64,000 bases of DNA from Symbiodinium natans (Eukaryota; Sar; Dinophyceae; Suessiales; Symbiodiniaceae): NCBI GenBank assembly GCA_905221605.1, contig CAJNDS010000370.1, forward strand, positions 91,587 to 155,586, in the 5' to 3' direction. Positions 24,921 through 37,600 of the stretch are shown here, piece by piece. Position 1 is the first letter of the stretch. Each line of letters opens with the position of its first letter. The translations under genes and the position numbers were made by a program. The notes below the pieces were generated by a model, which saw only the letters and a program-made list of their open reading frames with translations, searched no databases and was not told the origin of the DNA.

Positions 24921-27598
24921 CTTTCACAAGGGGACAGACAGAAGAGTTTCGGCGCGCGGCGCATTCCGAAGCAGATTTTCTCCCGGCTCCAGTTCACACA
25001 GCAAGACCCTAGCCGCAGAACTGTCACAGCGCATTCCTGCTGCTTGTAAAAGAGGCGAACTGGCGAAAGGCATCAAAAATCATGACTTGGAGACCACGCC
25101 GCTAGGCAAGGGGTGGTTGCGGGGGCCGGGAGGTTGTCATCTCAGGCTTCATAGGATGATTAACTCCCACCCGTAATGGAAGGATAATTTCTTACGGGCT
25201 TCCTGTAACAGTAGCTCTTTATGGGAAGGTATAGATATTTTGTGGAACTACTGGTATAATTAAACGATTATACACAGTGATTTTGGAAGAGGTAGACAAT
25301 TCTTGGGAGAGGTAAACAGCCAGTTTGGGAGACATAAACAGCGTTTTCGCTCACAGCCCGGCCAAACGCCGTAACCAAAACAACCAAAACACAATCAATC
25401 GGGGAATCCTGCACTACAGCAACGGCACATCGCCCCGTTGGAGTCCCCTCTTGGAGTCCTCTGGTGGCGCTGCGCCATCGGGAAAAGTCATTTCATGGAC
25501 CTGGCCGCGGTGAGTGCCTTGAAGATCGACTCCGAACATTGCAGCTCAAGACCCCGGCGTGCTGAAGCCTTTTGAAGCCTTTCAACTCTTCAGCTCCCTA
25601 GAACATGCCTACAGCAGGCGGGCCTCAATACCTTCTCTTTCAAAAAGCTCTGGTGAGTACGTGGGCTCGCAAGTTCGTACCTGCGCAAAGATTACAGCGA
25701 CTAATCCGGACTTTGGGACCTCCCTAACGTGGTGAGAACAGGGTCAACTTCTCGGGTGTCTCACTGCACCCCCCGACGACCACCCTCTTAGAAACTGGCA
25801 CTGGGTACATCACGAGAATCAAGCACTGACCTGGCCGAAGTGGCCTCAGCGCTTAAAGAACCCTAAGCCCTAAACCCTAAACCTTTAACTCGGGTTTTGG
25901 GCACAACATCAGTGACCCCCAGCTGCTTGAGCTCGCGCACATACCTCAGTTCAGAAGCAGTGGGGCTTCAGCCCGAAACAGAAGTAGCCTGGGAGAATAG
26001 CACCTTCGAAGATGTGCGAAGCTTGTAGTCTGAAGAAGAGAAGTTTCTTGGCCTCCTGCCCAATAAGAAGCCAAGCTCTGGGCATGTGTGAGTTCTCATC
26101 GCATGGGGCGTCCATGATGACAATCTTGAACTTGCCTGGAAAGCGCCGGCTGCAAGCGTTCTACTTCTGAGCTCAGCGAATCTCACAGAGCTCCTCGAGT
26201 CCTCGAGTGCACGAGCAACGATACCATGCAAAAGACAGGCAAAACGCACGATGCTTGACAAGGATGACGTAGTAAGGCTGAGCCTCGAATCTGACATACA
26301 TGGCGACTTCTCAAACTGGTAGAGGTGTATGTTACCGAGTTTTTCAAGCTAAGCGATGGACATCCAGAGTTGCACGGACGATCGAAAGCCGACTGGACCC
26401 CAGTCCCCTTCACAAAGAAAGCGACATCCCGAACACCAGCCCCAGCAACTTCAAAGAACAGTGAGGCCCCTGCCATACTCAACCAGGCGCGTCCGGATCT
26501 CCCCTGCCACCACCACCATCGTGGCCTTTGAAGCGCGGAAGCAATGCTGGACGGTTTGCTACTTGTTGGTGCTCTGGTGCTCTCGGCGCATGCAATGAAA
26601 AGCCATCACTAATTGAAGTACCCTCCCGCCCGTGTTGTTTGTGCGTGGCGCTTATTTTCTGAGCCGCTCGTGAATGAATCCTGTTTTGTGCTCTCAGGGT
26701 CCACCCACCTTGGGAGCGTCTTGGATGGGTTTGGGAGGCCCAAACCTCCTTACCCCAAAACGTAGGAACTTGGAGAGGGATAGGGGTGCCCTGTTTTCAT
26801 GGGGCATGGGGAGTCGGCACCGAGTGAGCTCAAAGAACATGGAAGTATGTGAGCTTCCAAGCCTATAGCGAGCCAGCAGTTGACTTTCCTAAGCTTGCCC
26901 TCGGCTTCGGCTTGGGCCATTCTCTTCTGCAAGACCCCTTTTCCATGTCTTCGTCTCATGGCTCGTGATCTGGTCCACAGGGCTTGGGCCATTGGGCGAG
27001 GAGGCGAGGAGGAGGAGGAGGATGAGCAGGAGGAGCAGGACTGACTTAAATCAAACACCACCCTCAGATTGGGAATGAAACGCCCCAAACCCCAAAACTC
27101 ACAAAGCCCCCAAAAGTAGACTCCAATGCTAAACCCTAAGCCCATAAAACCCTCAAGCCCCTACGGTCCGGAGACAAGAGAGCCCCGCCGCGTATCCTTT
27201 CCTGGGGTTTCGGGTTTGGTCCAACAACTCCACACCCAGAGTGGGAAACATACAAAGGGGCTCAAGAACAACAGCACAGCCAGCCCGACAGTGTGTTTAT
27301 GTGTAGTACGTATGTATATGCAGCGGCATTGTGTAATTATTGTCGGAAGCGGCAAGAACGCTGCAAATAGCATGAACAGTTGTGACAGCGCGTCGAATCA
27401 TCGAACATTCGTCTGCAATACGGTTTATGAATGGCATAAACCCTGAACATTCGCAAAAGGCTTGTGGGAGCTTAGATTCTGGGAGCGAACCCATGTAGGA
27501 ACTTGGGAAGCACACACCCATAGCACACATGCTCAGGCCGGAAGACAAACAAAAAGACATGCGCGATCGCCACAGCATCCATGAAGGCTTTTTTACCC
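24921..27598. other. No gene assembled; short telomere-like tract
   Basis: A CCCTAAA tract lies at 25858-25888. A minus-strand frame at about 26080-26160 (GKFKIVIMDAPCDENSHMPR) reads like an exon beginning after an AG and ending before an AG, but I cannot place it in a family. A GAG-rich run at 27000-27040 gives Ser-rich frames on the minus strand. Confidence 0.35.
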
Positions 27599-27713
27599 CC
27601 AAATAGAAGAGGCTCCCCCTAGAGGGACCCCCAAAAAGGGCACCCCTATTGTCGGAAACCCCCGTATGTGGTTTCCTGGGGGTTCTTATTTCTAGTTAGG
27701 GAAATAAAGGGGG

Positions 27714-27842
27714 CCCTAAACCCTAAACCCTAAACCCTAAACCCTAAACCCTAAACCCTAAACCCTAAACCCTAAACCCTAAACCCTAAACCCTAAACCC
27801 TAAACCCTAAACCCTAAACCCTAAACCCTAAACCCTAACCCT
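27714..27842. repeat. Longest interstitial CCCTAAA tract
   Basis: About eighteen nearly perfect CCCTAAA units, the longest and cleanest tract in the window and longer than the array at base 1. That suggests recent insertion or expansion. Confidence 0.98.
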
Positions 27843-27919
27843 ACTTTCGGAAACCCCTTAGATGGGTTCGGACTTGTCCAGCAAGGCCTGGGCCCCCCAT
27901 GAGCTGCCCCGCCAGTCGG

Positions 27920-28079
27920 TTTTAGGGCTCGGGTTTTAGGTTTTAGGTTTTAGGTTTTAGGTTTTAGGTTTAGGGTTTAGGGTTTAGGGTTTAGGGTTTA
28001 GGGTTTAGGTTTTAGGGTTTTGGGGTTTGGGGTTTAGGGTTTAGGGTTTAGGGTTCAGGGTTTAGGGTTTAGGGTTTCT
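27920..28079. repeat. Interstitial TTTAGGG tract facing the 27.7-kb tract
   Basis: TTTTAGG units grade into TTTAGGG with TTTGGGG variants. Opposite orientation to 27714-27842 across about 77 bp gives a head-to-head telomere-like inverted repeat. Confidence 0.95.
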
Positions 28080-28129
28080 GAGCCACTTAAGGCTGATGCC
28101 ATGGCGCCTACAAGGTCCGCAGCGTTTCA

Positions 28130-28212
28130 GAACCATAGGGGGCCCTTAATGTAGACCCCCATATAGTAGGATTCCCTTTTAAAAAAGGGCCCCAATAAGG
28201 TACCCCTAGCTT
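28130..28212 (+). repeat. Dispersed GGTACC-family element, copy
   Basis: It follows the order of the copy at 47739-47826: TAGACCCCC, then AGTAGGATTCCC, then GGGCCCCAATAAGGTACCCC. The ends are not defined by inverted repeats that I can see. Confidence 0.8.
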
Positions 28213-28714
28213 AGGAAACCCCCAGATTGTCAAGAGCCATGGAGCCCCGTAAAAGAACAACCCGTGTGCTTTCCTGGCTCCTAGTAAAATGCCCTGCAAA
28301 TATGGCTGCAACCAAAAGCTGCAGCCATCCTGGGACCCCGGCCCATTGACACCCCAGCGCAGGCTATGCAATAATGCCTCAGCCGTCTCCATGGTGTGCT
28401 CAGAGGGAAGATGTGGGGGGAAACAGAAGCACCTCGACAGACTTCGCGGTGGAAGAGGGGGGGGAGTAGAAGGAGTGCTTATATTTGGGACCAGGCTTCC
28501 AAGATGCGAGAAGCTGCAGGAATGCAAGAGTCTAGAAGCTCAGCCCCAAGCACGAACTCCAGCTTCGGCACACAAAACACTTTGAGGGGGAAGTTTTTAA
28601 GTTGACGTTGAGGACTCTCTCAGACAAACCCTGCTGCACTGCTGAGGTTCCGACCGCCCTCGTACCACTGGGAGCCGGCCGAGCCTGCAAGCTCTAAGGC
28701 AGCTGCGGCAGCTT

Positions 28715-28828
28715 CAGGGTTTAGGGTTTTAGGGTTTCGGGTTTGGGGTTTTGGAGTTTGGAGTTTAGGGTTTAGGGTTTAGGGTTTAGGGTTTCGGGTT
28801 TCGGGTTTAGGGTTTAGGGTTTAGGGCA
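28715..28828. repeat. Interstitial TTTAGGG tract, degenerate
   Basis: TTTAGGG units interrupted by TTTCGGG, TTTGGGG and TTTGGAG variants. Confidence 0.93.
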
Positions 28829-31634
28829 GCTTGGCTTAGTCTGTGCATGGGCAGACGCCGAATGATAAGAACTTTGTTGTGTTCTCGTTCGTGGTCGCCG
28901 CCCTCCTTCTCCGCCCCTCCCCTTCCAAACTCTAACCTTAGAGGCTTCTCCCCGAAACATGGGTCTAAGGTAGAAAAAGGGCGTTCATTGTCGGCATCTT
29001 CCTTGTCACCACGAACAGGTGAACCCAAGCTGTCATATAGGATACAGAATGCCTGCTTGCCTTCTTGGTCTCCTAGCGTTCGAAAAAGAAAAGCTGTACG
29101 ACTTTCGGAGATGAAAAACACAGCAGCAAGTCAGCAAGTCTCCTGATTCTGGTGAAGAGCTAGCGAAGCTCGTTCAGTTTCGACCTCAAATAAGAGAAAT
29201 CCTGTCTGTGAGCCTAGTGCACTCGGTCCAACAACCCCTTATTGGCATGCCCAACCTTTCGTGGATCCTGGCATCTGGCGATCCCCTAAAGACCCCGCAT
29301 CAAATTGAAGGAGACTGCCCCTGGGACCCCTTGTGGACCGTGTTGCGAACCGCTATTATACACTTCTAGGCACATTCTCCTTGGGAGCCTTGCGGTCTGC
29401 GGGGTTCTCTGGAATCCGCAATGGGGGTAATTAGATGGGGAACTGTATCTTAGAGGGAGGGGATTTAAATATCCATGCTTTGAATGCCCTCGCCTGCTTG
29501 CCCCGCAGAAGAGCTGCAGCCTGCGTGGAGGTGTCAATTTGTAGCATGGCCGGAACCCACGCGAACCTACGCGAACCTACGCGAAATCCAGCCCGCCGGA
29601 ACAAAGTTCGCCATCCTACACAGACCCAAGCCCCAAGCCAAATTTGGTTGGTGTAAAACCCGGCAAGATGATAAGCAATCACCCTGATCATCGATTCACA
29701 CGGCCCAGCTGATGGTAATGCTACTGAAGCCAAAACGAAATGCTGAAGCCACTCGCGTCCTGCGCAGGGCATGCACGCAGCCTACACGGATATCACGGAT
29801 GTCGCATCAGTTTCCCGCCGACTGACTCAGAAAGCGGCTTCAGCAGTATCATAACAGTAGTTTCCCGTTGACCTACGCGGTGCTGGTGCGTGCCGATGAT
29901 AATGCGAGCCTATGCACCTCAAGGGAACGCCAACGTGAAGCGATGGTGAGGTTCGCCCTACCGCTACACAGGCCGCAAGGCAAGCAAGGTATGGCAGAAC
30001 TCGCAAACACCGCACCGAACTTTGCTGAGCCCTCATCCAGCCTTGCAGCAAGTGTGAACGTCGATGGTGCAGGAGGCTTGCCAAGGATCGCCAAGGTGAC
30101 TACACGTCCTCTCTTGATCGGTTCAATGTATCATCTGTTGTGCATAATGCAGTACGCCACTGGGCCTATCCTAATTGCCCATACTTCCCAGTCCCGCACA
30201 GCATGACCCATGCAGGCTTTAGGCAGTGTAGGCATGCGTTAACGACGGCGTGCGGAGAGCTCAACCATCGAACCGTTCGAGCCGGAAGGGAAGCAATTGA
30301 GCAATGAAACATGACCATACCGCGCACCATGATGCACCATGTCACCGCTCTCGGTCATGAGTATACTTTAGGAACTGCAGGGGTGCAGCGGGAGCAGTGC
30401 CGTCTTGTTGATAACAACGTCTGACAACATCAGAGGCCACCACAGGATCAGACCTGGAACAGGTTGCTTCAAGGACGCCGATTGGAGTACACCAAACTGA
30501 CCAAACACCTTTTTCGTCGCAACTTGTCTAGCTCCAGGGCCTCTGCTGCTCTCACGCCCAGTCTGCACAAATGCGGCTCGACAAGGGGTGCTGAGCATGT
30601 TAAAATTGCCAGGGCCCTGGAGAGCAACGCCGTGACTGTGGTTCGAAGCTATGCCGACATGTTCTCTATGGTTTTGTCATGCTGTGGCAATACGTGGCAG
30701 AGCCTCTGGCGAACGGCCGCCGAGATGTAGCAAAACATATACAAGGAGGTGATGCTTTATGGCCCTTGTGTTGCAAGCAGTCCCCCGACCGAGACATACC
30801 GACGTAGGGCTTCCAAGAGCGTTCAGAGACAAGGAAAATTAGACAGCACGTTTACATTTTGGGGCTCAAGGGGCTGTCGGGCCTCAAGCCCGTGGACTTG
30901 CTGCATTGAAACCAAAGGGATCAGAGGAGAGCCCGGTTGCCAAACGCAACGCTAGCGAGATGCAACGCGGCCACGGCATCAGGCATCGAAAAGCAAGGCA
31001 CACCCCATGCTTGATGTCTTCGGGCTTCCCTGTTCCAACCCTCAAAACTCAACCCCACTAAGGATGCGCGACCCGAAGCTTATGCTGCCTATATCCTGCC
31101 TCTATGGTTTCAACGAGCTACAGTATGCTGCTTCGATGCCGGATGCCGTTTGGTTGCCGAATTCTCCAGAGGCACGGGCTGCAAGCCCCCGCGGTCACAA
31201 ACAGCTCGCAGGGGGTTCGAGCCGTGTCAAGCCTGACGCGATGTACCAGGGAAAGTTGGGCGAGGGAATGGAGAGCTTGCTTCTAAGAACTGCAGGCATC
31301 TGCAGACTTCTTCATGTTCGCATGGGCACTAGTCTGGTTGCTTCCTGGCAGCCCTTTTGCATGGTCCAAGCTTGCCAAAAGCCGTAGGCAGGCGTACGGG
31401 TAGCCCTCACTAAGTGATGCTTCTTAACAAGCAGTCCGTTGCAAACATGGTTCAAAGACACGGAGGGGGCAGGGGTGCATTTGTTGGCGTTGGTGCCACA
31501 CGAACTCACAGACATTAAGGATGCAACAGCCTGTACTGTGCGTTTCGCTCTACAGTCCCTCTTTCCGAGATAGGCAAGTGCAGGAGGGCATGGCGGATGT
31601 GGAGCCGGAAATGCAGGAAATTAAGCTCACGGCC
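28829..31634. other. No gene seen downstream of the carboxylase stop
   Basis: Short frames without motifs on either strand. A small duplication of the 10-mer ACGCGAACCT occurs near 29557-29583. This would hold the 3' UTR of the carboxyltransferase gene and the intergenic region. Confidence 0.4.
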
Positions 31635-31686
31635 TCACATTCGGAACACCCCGAAGCCGGCCGAGGAGTCTCCACCAGGTGCCCGG
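31635..31686 (-). CDS. MCCC2: Terminal exon of the carboxyltransferase with stop codon
   Basis: The last exon encodes RAPGGDSSAGFGVFRM followed by TGA at 31635-31637. The F-G-V-F-R-M ending is the conserved C-terminus of MCC beta chains, which fixes the 3' end of the reading frame. The exon just upstream (31793-31802, 10 nt) is the least certain: it was chosen because it restores phase, and GHTF replaces a less conserved segment. Confidence 0.9.
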
Positions 31687-34600
31687 CTGCAGATGCGCCT
31701 CGGAGTTGTGAAGCTCTTAAGTGCTTCAGAGGCCCTTTTTCAGGCTTTCATGTCGTCAACTCTGGAGAAACTTTGGAAGCTTTGCTTCGTACAAGGTGTG
31801 GCCTGGCCAATGTGGAGGCAAACGAAGCACTCAAGTTGATTTCCAACCAGTTGCCTTAGCCCAGGCACAGGCATCTACCCAGCACTTGCCTTGTGTCGCG
31901 GGGGTCCTCAGTGCAGGCAGGGGGCGATACAGCAAGGCCCTGTACATGTCGGCATGCCAACAGCACAAGTTTGTAGCAAACAGCACTGGAAACTTCCTAT
32001 CAGGACAGTCAGTCCGGTTGATCGCTAGTGGTCTTCAATGCAGCCTCTTTATGTCGACAGGAGAAGCAGCAGGGACGTCGTGTGATGTCGACGTGTCACA
32101 GCTCAGACTCAGATTCCAGGCTCCCGGGTCCAAATAAGGCCCAGACAATGATTCCATCATCCCACAGACGAGATGTAGAGTGGTAGGGGTTCCCTGAGGC
32201 CATCCGATGGAAGCACAGAAAGTGGAAGAAACAACAACGTGTCCTCTGAAAGTCCGCACACCAAAGTGGAATTCACTGCCTCCTGGGGCACATCGGATGC
32301 AATTGTAGTCAGAGCCTGCCTTCCGCCTCATACTTCTCGAGAATTGGCCGCTTGAACTCCTGCAACCTGATGTTGGCAGGGACGCAACGGTGAGTTACAG
32401 AGAAACAATCATGAAGTTCTTATGTCAAATAAACCACGGAAACGGCCACCACTACTCTCAAGCCAGGGCGTGTGGCCACCCGCCAATACAACTTGCAGCC
32501 CTATCCTTTTGCATTATGGTTGTGATGGCTGCCTCATCACCACTCACCTGGCCTGGTCACATCGCGAGCATCCCAGTCCCAGAGTCTTTCAAAGCCCAGA
32601 ATGGGGTTGTCCGAAATTAGGGGTAATTACCTGGATTGGGTCCTGATCAGGGAATCCTACTATTTCGCGGTCTGTTTTGGGGGTCCCCTATTTTCGTAAA
32701 CCGTTAAAGGGTTTCCCAACCAAGCATATACGTCGACGCCATCCAGCCTCCGCGAACATCGAGCCCAAACTTTCGGCGTACTGCGGCTTCTACTTTAACA
32801 CGAGCCGTTTCCGTGCCCCCGGATCGGGAACTCCCCTTCTGCGTAGTTCCTTTGTATTGGAAACAGACTACTTCCGGGCCCCACTGCCGGAAATCTTTTC
32901 CGCGATACTGCATCTGTTCTGAAAAAAAGCTGCTTGGACCAAGATGGTCCAAGGTTTCGACGGAAATCCATACGGCGCTGGTACCCATGGCCCCCGGGCC
33001 GGGAATCCCCTTCCACGTACTGCGTTTGCACCGTAAAAGCCGTTTCCGGTCCCAGCGGGGAATCCCTTTCCGCGGTCGTACCCAAAATGTGTACGCAAAA
33101 CTTGCTGGAGTTCTGGTCTCAAGACCGGTGGCACTACCCTAACGACGCTAGTGTTTCAGATGCTAGAATCACATGGCAGGAGTTGGTTTTCGATTTCATA
33201 GGTGAGTTTGGGGTTGTAAAGGGTTTGCTCGAACCCCATACCCGCTTAAGCCTTCTTACCCGACGTTTTCGAGATCATTCTGTAAAGCTGCTCGCAGCAG
33301 CTGGCGCACCTGCAAAGGGGTTTACAAATATTTCACACCTCAAGTGCTTTACAGGCGGTTCGGCTGCTGGCATTTGCGCGCGTAGGAACTTTAGCTGTCC
33401 TCACATCGTATGGGGTTTTCTTCTCAGCCGTTGTTCCAGTCATGCTAGTCGCAATGCATTAGCGCGGAGCCGCCCCAATGCTCACTTTACGCCATCCTGG
33501 GAATTTCTCCCCAAATAGTGTAGTTTGTCTCCTCCCATCTTTCTTCTCTTCTTCTCCTATCTTTCTCATGGCCTGAATTCGCATAATTTCGTCTTCGCGC
33601 AAAGCTCAGCTTTCAGATCGCGGTGGACATTGCTTCGAGGCTCGTGTGGCTGGCAAGTGACCTGCTGTAAAAACAAAATGTGTACTAGTACGCGGAGAAT
33701 GGTCACGAGTGAGTTCTGCAAGCCACACTGCAAGTATCAGCTAGTAGCATATAAACCCTCTAAGCCCAGTCCAGGAACTGCTGATCGGTCATCTCAGGCT
33801 TGTCCTGTCGCTTCAGCTGCGCCTCTGGGACTCGCGCCACAGTGCTCCATAGCTGCCCTAAGCCACTTGTGACTGGGGTAGGATGTGGTGGCCTTTTAGG
33901 TGACTGGCTCGGGAATCGTACTTCCACCCAAGCTTCGGAACGGAACTAAGCCAGCGGTGACCCGCCTGCTTCACGGTTGCGAGAACCTCCGCCGCCTGCG
34001 AACCACCCATCACGCCGATTCCTGGCTGCATGGCAAGCATGGGCTGTGGCCACTCCGCTGCCTGTCGCTTCTGCCAATAGACGTAACCAGCGTGGATACC
34101 CTGCACACACACACAAATGTGTTTGCTAACGAACGGCACAAAGCATTGTTGGGCTGCAGCCACCGAGACGGGACACCCTGAACAGCTCGTCGTTTCGAAC
34201 CAACTAACTCGGAAATCTCCGGAGTGTCCTTGCTATCGAGACTGACATCTAAACCACTGTGGCGACATTTCAGATCTGCATTTGCTCCCACTATCGCTCG
34301 TGATCACTTCACTGTCTTTCCAACCTCGAAGCCTGTTCCAGCCCTATCCCACCCTACACGAACAAAACAAAAAAAGAGTTTCAAGAGGAGGCCCGTTCCC
34401 ACTGCAGAACCCTGAGAGATCACTCCGTCTACAAGCTTTCGCCGGCGGCGCGGGCATTGGGCCACATGAACAGGAAGCGAGGATCAAAAGCACGGCCGCA
34501 CCTGCAAAGGGGCAAAGGACTAGCCTGGTTGGGTTTGCAGGTTTTGGATGTCTCTAGAGCGTTCGTCCCACTTCGAGAACTGGTGCTTCTCATGTGTATT

Positions 34601-37600
34601 TGTAATTCACGCGGGTCGCTGAAAGCCTGGCAGCTTGATTCACAGGCTGCTGCCCTAGCCAGGCCAAGGCTACGAATGACAACTGCACAAAGCTTCAATG
34701 CTATACCCCAAGCGTGAGTTCAAATCATCTGGTGACCAAGGCAGGCAAACCGCAAATGGCAACAACATAATTTTGCACGACACACTCTGAGCGAGCCTGC
34801 GCCAAGCAGTGTCATCACGTTGAAACACATGGTGCATGTATGGAAAGCAAAAGCAGGTCTCATGCCTGAAGCAAGAACACACATTCCATGAACACAGTTA
34901 TCAGCACAACAATCTGATGGGGTAGGCTGGGGATTGTGGCCAGGAACCCTTGCCAAGACAAAACTGATGCCTCCTGACACAAGTGTGATTTCCCGAGCAT
35001 ACATCAGGGCCAAAGACATGCGAAAGTCCTCCACCTCGGCCATCCTATTCAGTGACCCCTGAATACTATAAAACTGCCTTATGAAAAAATGACAACGCCC
35101 CTAAACCCTAGACCCTAAACCCTAAACCCTAAACCAAAAAAACCCTAAACCCTAAACCCTAAACCCCCTAAACCCTAAGCATGCCGAAGGCACATGCCAT
35201 AGTTCCCAGCACCATGGCTGCCAGCCACGATCACCGTGATCCTGAATGCGCAGGCAGAGAACAGCCGGCCTTTCGAACGCTGGAGCCTCGCGCTTAGGGC
35301 ATGCTTGCAGTTAGGGTTTAGGGTTTAGGGTTTAGGGTTTAGCATTTGGGGTTTAGGGTTTGGACCCTGAAAGTACTTTCTACAACTGGAGTTTTTGCCT
35401 GGCGTCTTTGGCACGTCCACGCAGGCCACGGCGTTCACCATCTTGGCCCCGTCGCGAGCGATGCCGCCATTCTCATAGGCCTGCGCATGCCCGCATCTGA
35501 TCTATTGAAACTCCTAAACCCTAAACCCTAAACCCTAATTTTGTTGCTTCCAGGATGGCGAGCTCCATCCAGAACGCGCGCTGGCACGCGTTCGTTTCCA
35601 CTTAGTTGCTACCACATGTGGGACACGACATTAAGTTGAGTACACTCAGAAGGCTCACTGGATCTTGAGCTTAAGGACCGGGCATTGTTGACGCTGGCTT
35701 TGCTGGCTTTGCTGGCTTCAGAAGCTTTCCCGTGAATGGAACGCAAAGGCGCCTTCCCCACCATGAAGCCGGTGATGTTCTGCAGGAACCTCGTGGGCAA
35801 TGGTTCCCCGGAGAATTGTCACGGCACATCGTTTGAAGGGATTCTCTCGATAGTCCTTTAGACTTTTGAGTCTCCAATATTTTGCCATCCATTTGCTTCG
35901 GGGTCCGAATTCTACGTCACCATTTGGGGGGGGGGGGGGGGGGGGGGGCATGCCGAGAGAGCGGACCGTGCTGAAGAGAGCTACAGCAGATTTCATGTTG
36001 GCGCTGTTGATGACAGGCTTTGGCAATTTGGCGTGCTCAAGCTCATGAAGTTCCGACGTTCCTAAGATCCAAGACCTAATTACTACATCCTAAGTCTTGG
36101 GTTCTGTTTTTATCGCATCCTAACATGCTGGACTTGTCAAGCTCAAGCCTTGCCAATCAACCTTTTAAACCCTGCTCTCTACTTTTGTGCCCTTCTTCAG
36201 CAATTACCAAGCTACTGAACTGGTAGCAAAGCTAAATCGTGGCCAAGAACAAAAGTGGAATGCGCCGCTGGCCGCAAAGCTGCACGAAGTGGGCTCCCTT
36301 CTGGGCCTGAGGAAACCAGGAGGTTTCGTTCAGCAGGGTTTAGGTTTAGGGTTTAGGGTTTAGGGTTTAGGGTTAGGGTTCAGGGTTTAGGGTTTAGGGT
36401 TTAGGGTTTAGGGTAGCTCCCTTCAGGAAAACCAAAACACAGCAATCCTGAGCTCATCGCCGACTCACCAAACAGGATCCCATTGTTGGCCACAATGCCT
36501 TGGGTGCCATCGAAGATGGCAGGGTTTTAGCGGTTGGGAGTTCTTGATGTCGTGGTGCCTTTGGAATGAAAAATCTTTTGTAAGCTGCCTCCCCAAAGAA
36601 GACCCGATGCAAACACAGGGACGGCTTCCCCAGAGCCAGGACCCAAACAAGCACATCTGGCGTTAGTTGTATTTGGAGACTCGAGATTTGAAACCGAGGG
36701 AACCGAGACAAAATACCGATAGCGAGCCTCTTTTTCGACTCAAAGTTGCTCCTTATTGCTTGTGAAGACCCGAGGCATACAAAACTTAGATTTACTTGCC
36801 CCTGAAAGCCAAAGCATCTCCATCACACACCCTACAAGACCTAGCTCTGGACTTAATTCGTTTCCTGTCGGTGGGGGGGGAGTTCGGACCCCGCCCCTGA
36901 CAGGCAATCCTCTCCCGATTTTGAGACTTCTTAACTCTTGCTTCCTCACGACAGCTTGCATAAGGGGTTTTGAGGGGATCCTCGGGGGCTAATCCGGTGG
37001 CTGGGTGGTGCAGTTGGTGGCTTTATCACGTTTGGGTGTCTTTACGGGGCACCCGAAATCCATGAACTCCAATCCTTGCCTTCAATCCCTGCTCCGATCC
37101 CCAACATAAAATCGCTGCCAGGGGGCCAATGGGGTAGCCATGGATGTGTGCGAAGCCGCACACCAAAGTGGTGCCAAACCTCCAGACTCCCATGCAGAGA
37201 GGCACCAAAACCTTCTTGAACCAACATTGCTAAGGTTTTTTCTTACGCAGCTCTTCAGCTACACCTGTCAGGCCATCAAGCGAGCACAGCACAGCCAGGT
37301 TCCTACTTCATTCCCTCGAAGCTGATAGAAGTCAACTCAACCAGTCTGCGTGGTTGACAACATGGAACCTACTGCAATGCCCCAGATGGATGTCGTGGCA
37401 CATCGGCAACTCTTCTGCCTGTGCTTGAACTCATGGAACCGCGATCCGTCCACGATTCGAGCAATGATCTGGCAAGGTCTTCAGCAATTTGCGGCTGTGA
37501 CGTAGGCTTGACTTCCCTGGCATGGCAGCGTTTACATACAGAAGTTTCGAATTCAGCACATGCATTTCCGGAATCTCAAAAGTCGAACGTGCATGGCATG

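Noticed and set aside
30853-30875. CATTTTGGGGCTCAAG on the plus strand, resembling the 3' end of the dinoflagellate spliced leader
   Set aside because: It has two extra G, is on the strand opposite to all recognised genes, and no plus-strand gene follows. Probably chance.
31190-31235. GGTTCGAGCC box resembling a tRNA B box
   Set aside because: No cloverleaf or matching acceptor stem can be drawn around it.
32795-33142. Open frames of 88-109 codons on both strands in the 62-bp array
   Set aside because: They exist because the repeat unit is close to a multiple of three and lacks stops; the array is intronic.
34960-35043. Minus-strand EITLVSGG, at first taken as the ITL..GGS exon of the carboxyltransferase
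   Set aside because: No acceptor lies next to it, and the true exon 35194-35241 (ITVIVAGS..GAGNYGM) joins both neighbours in phase.
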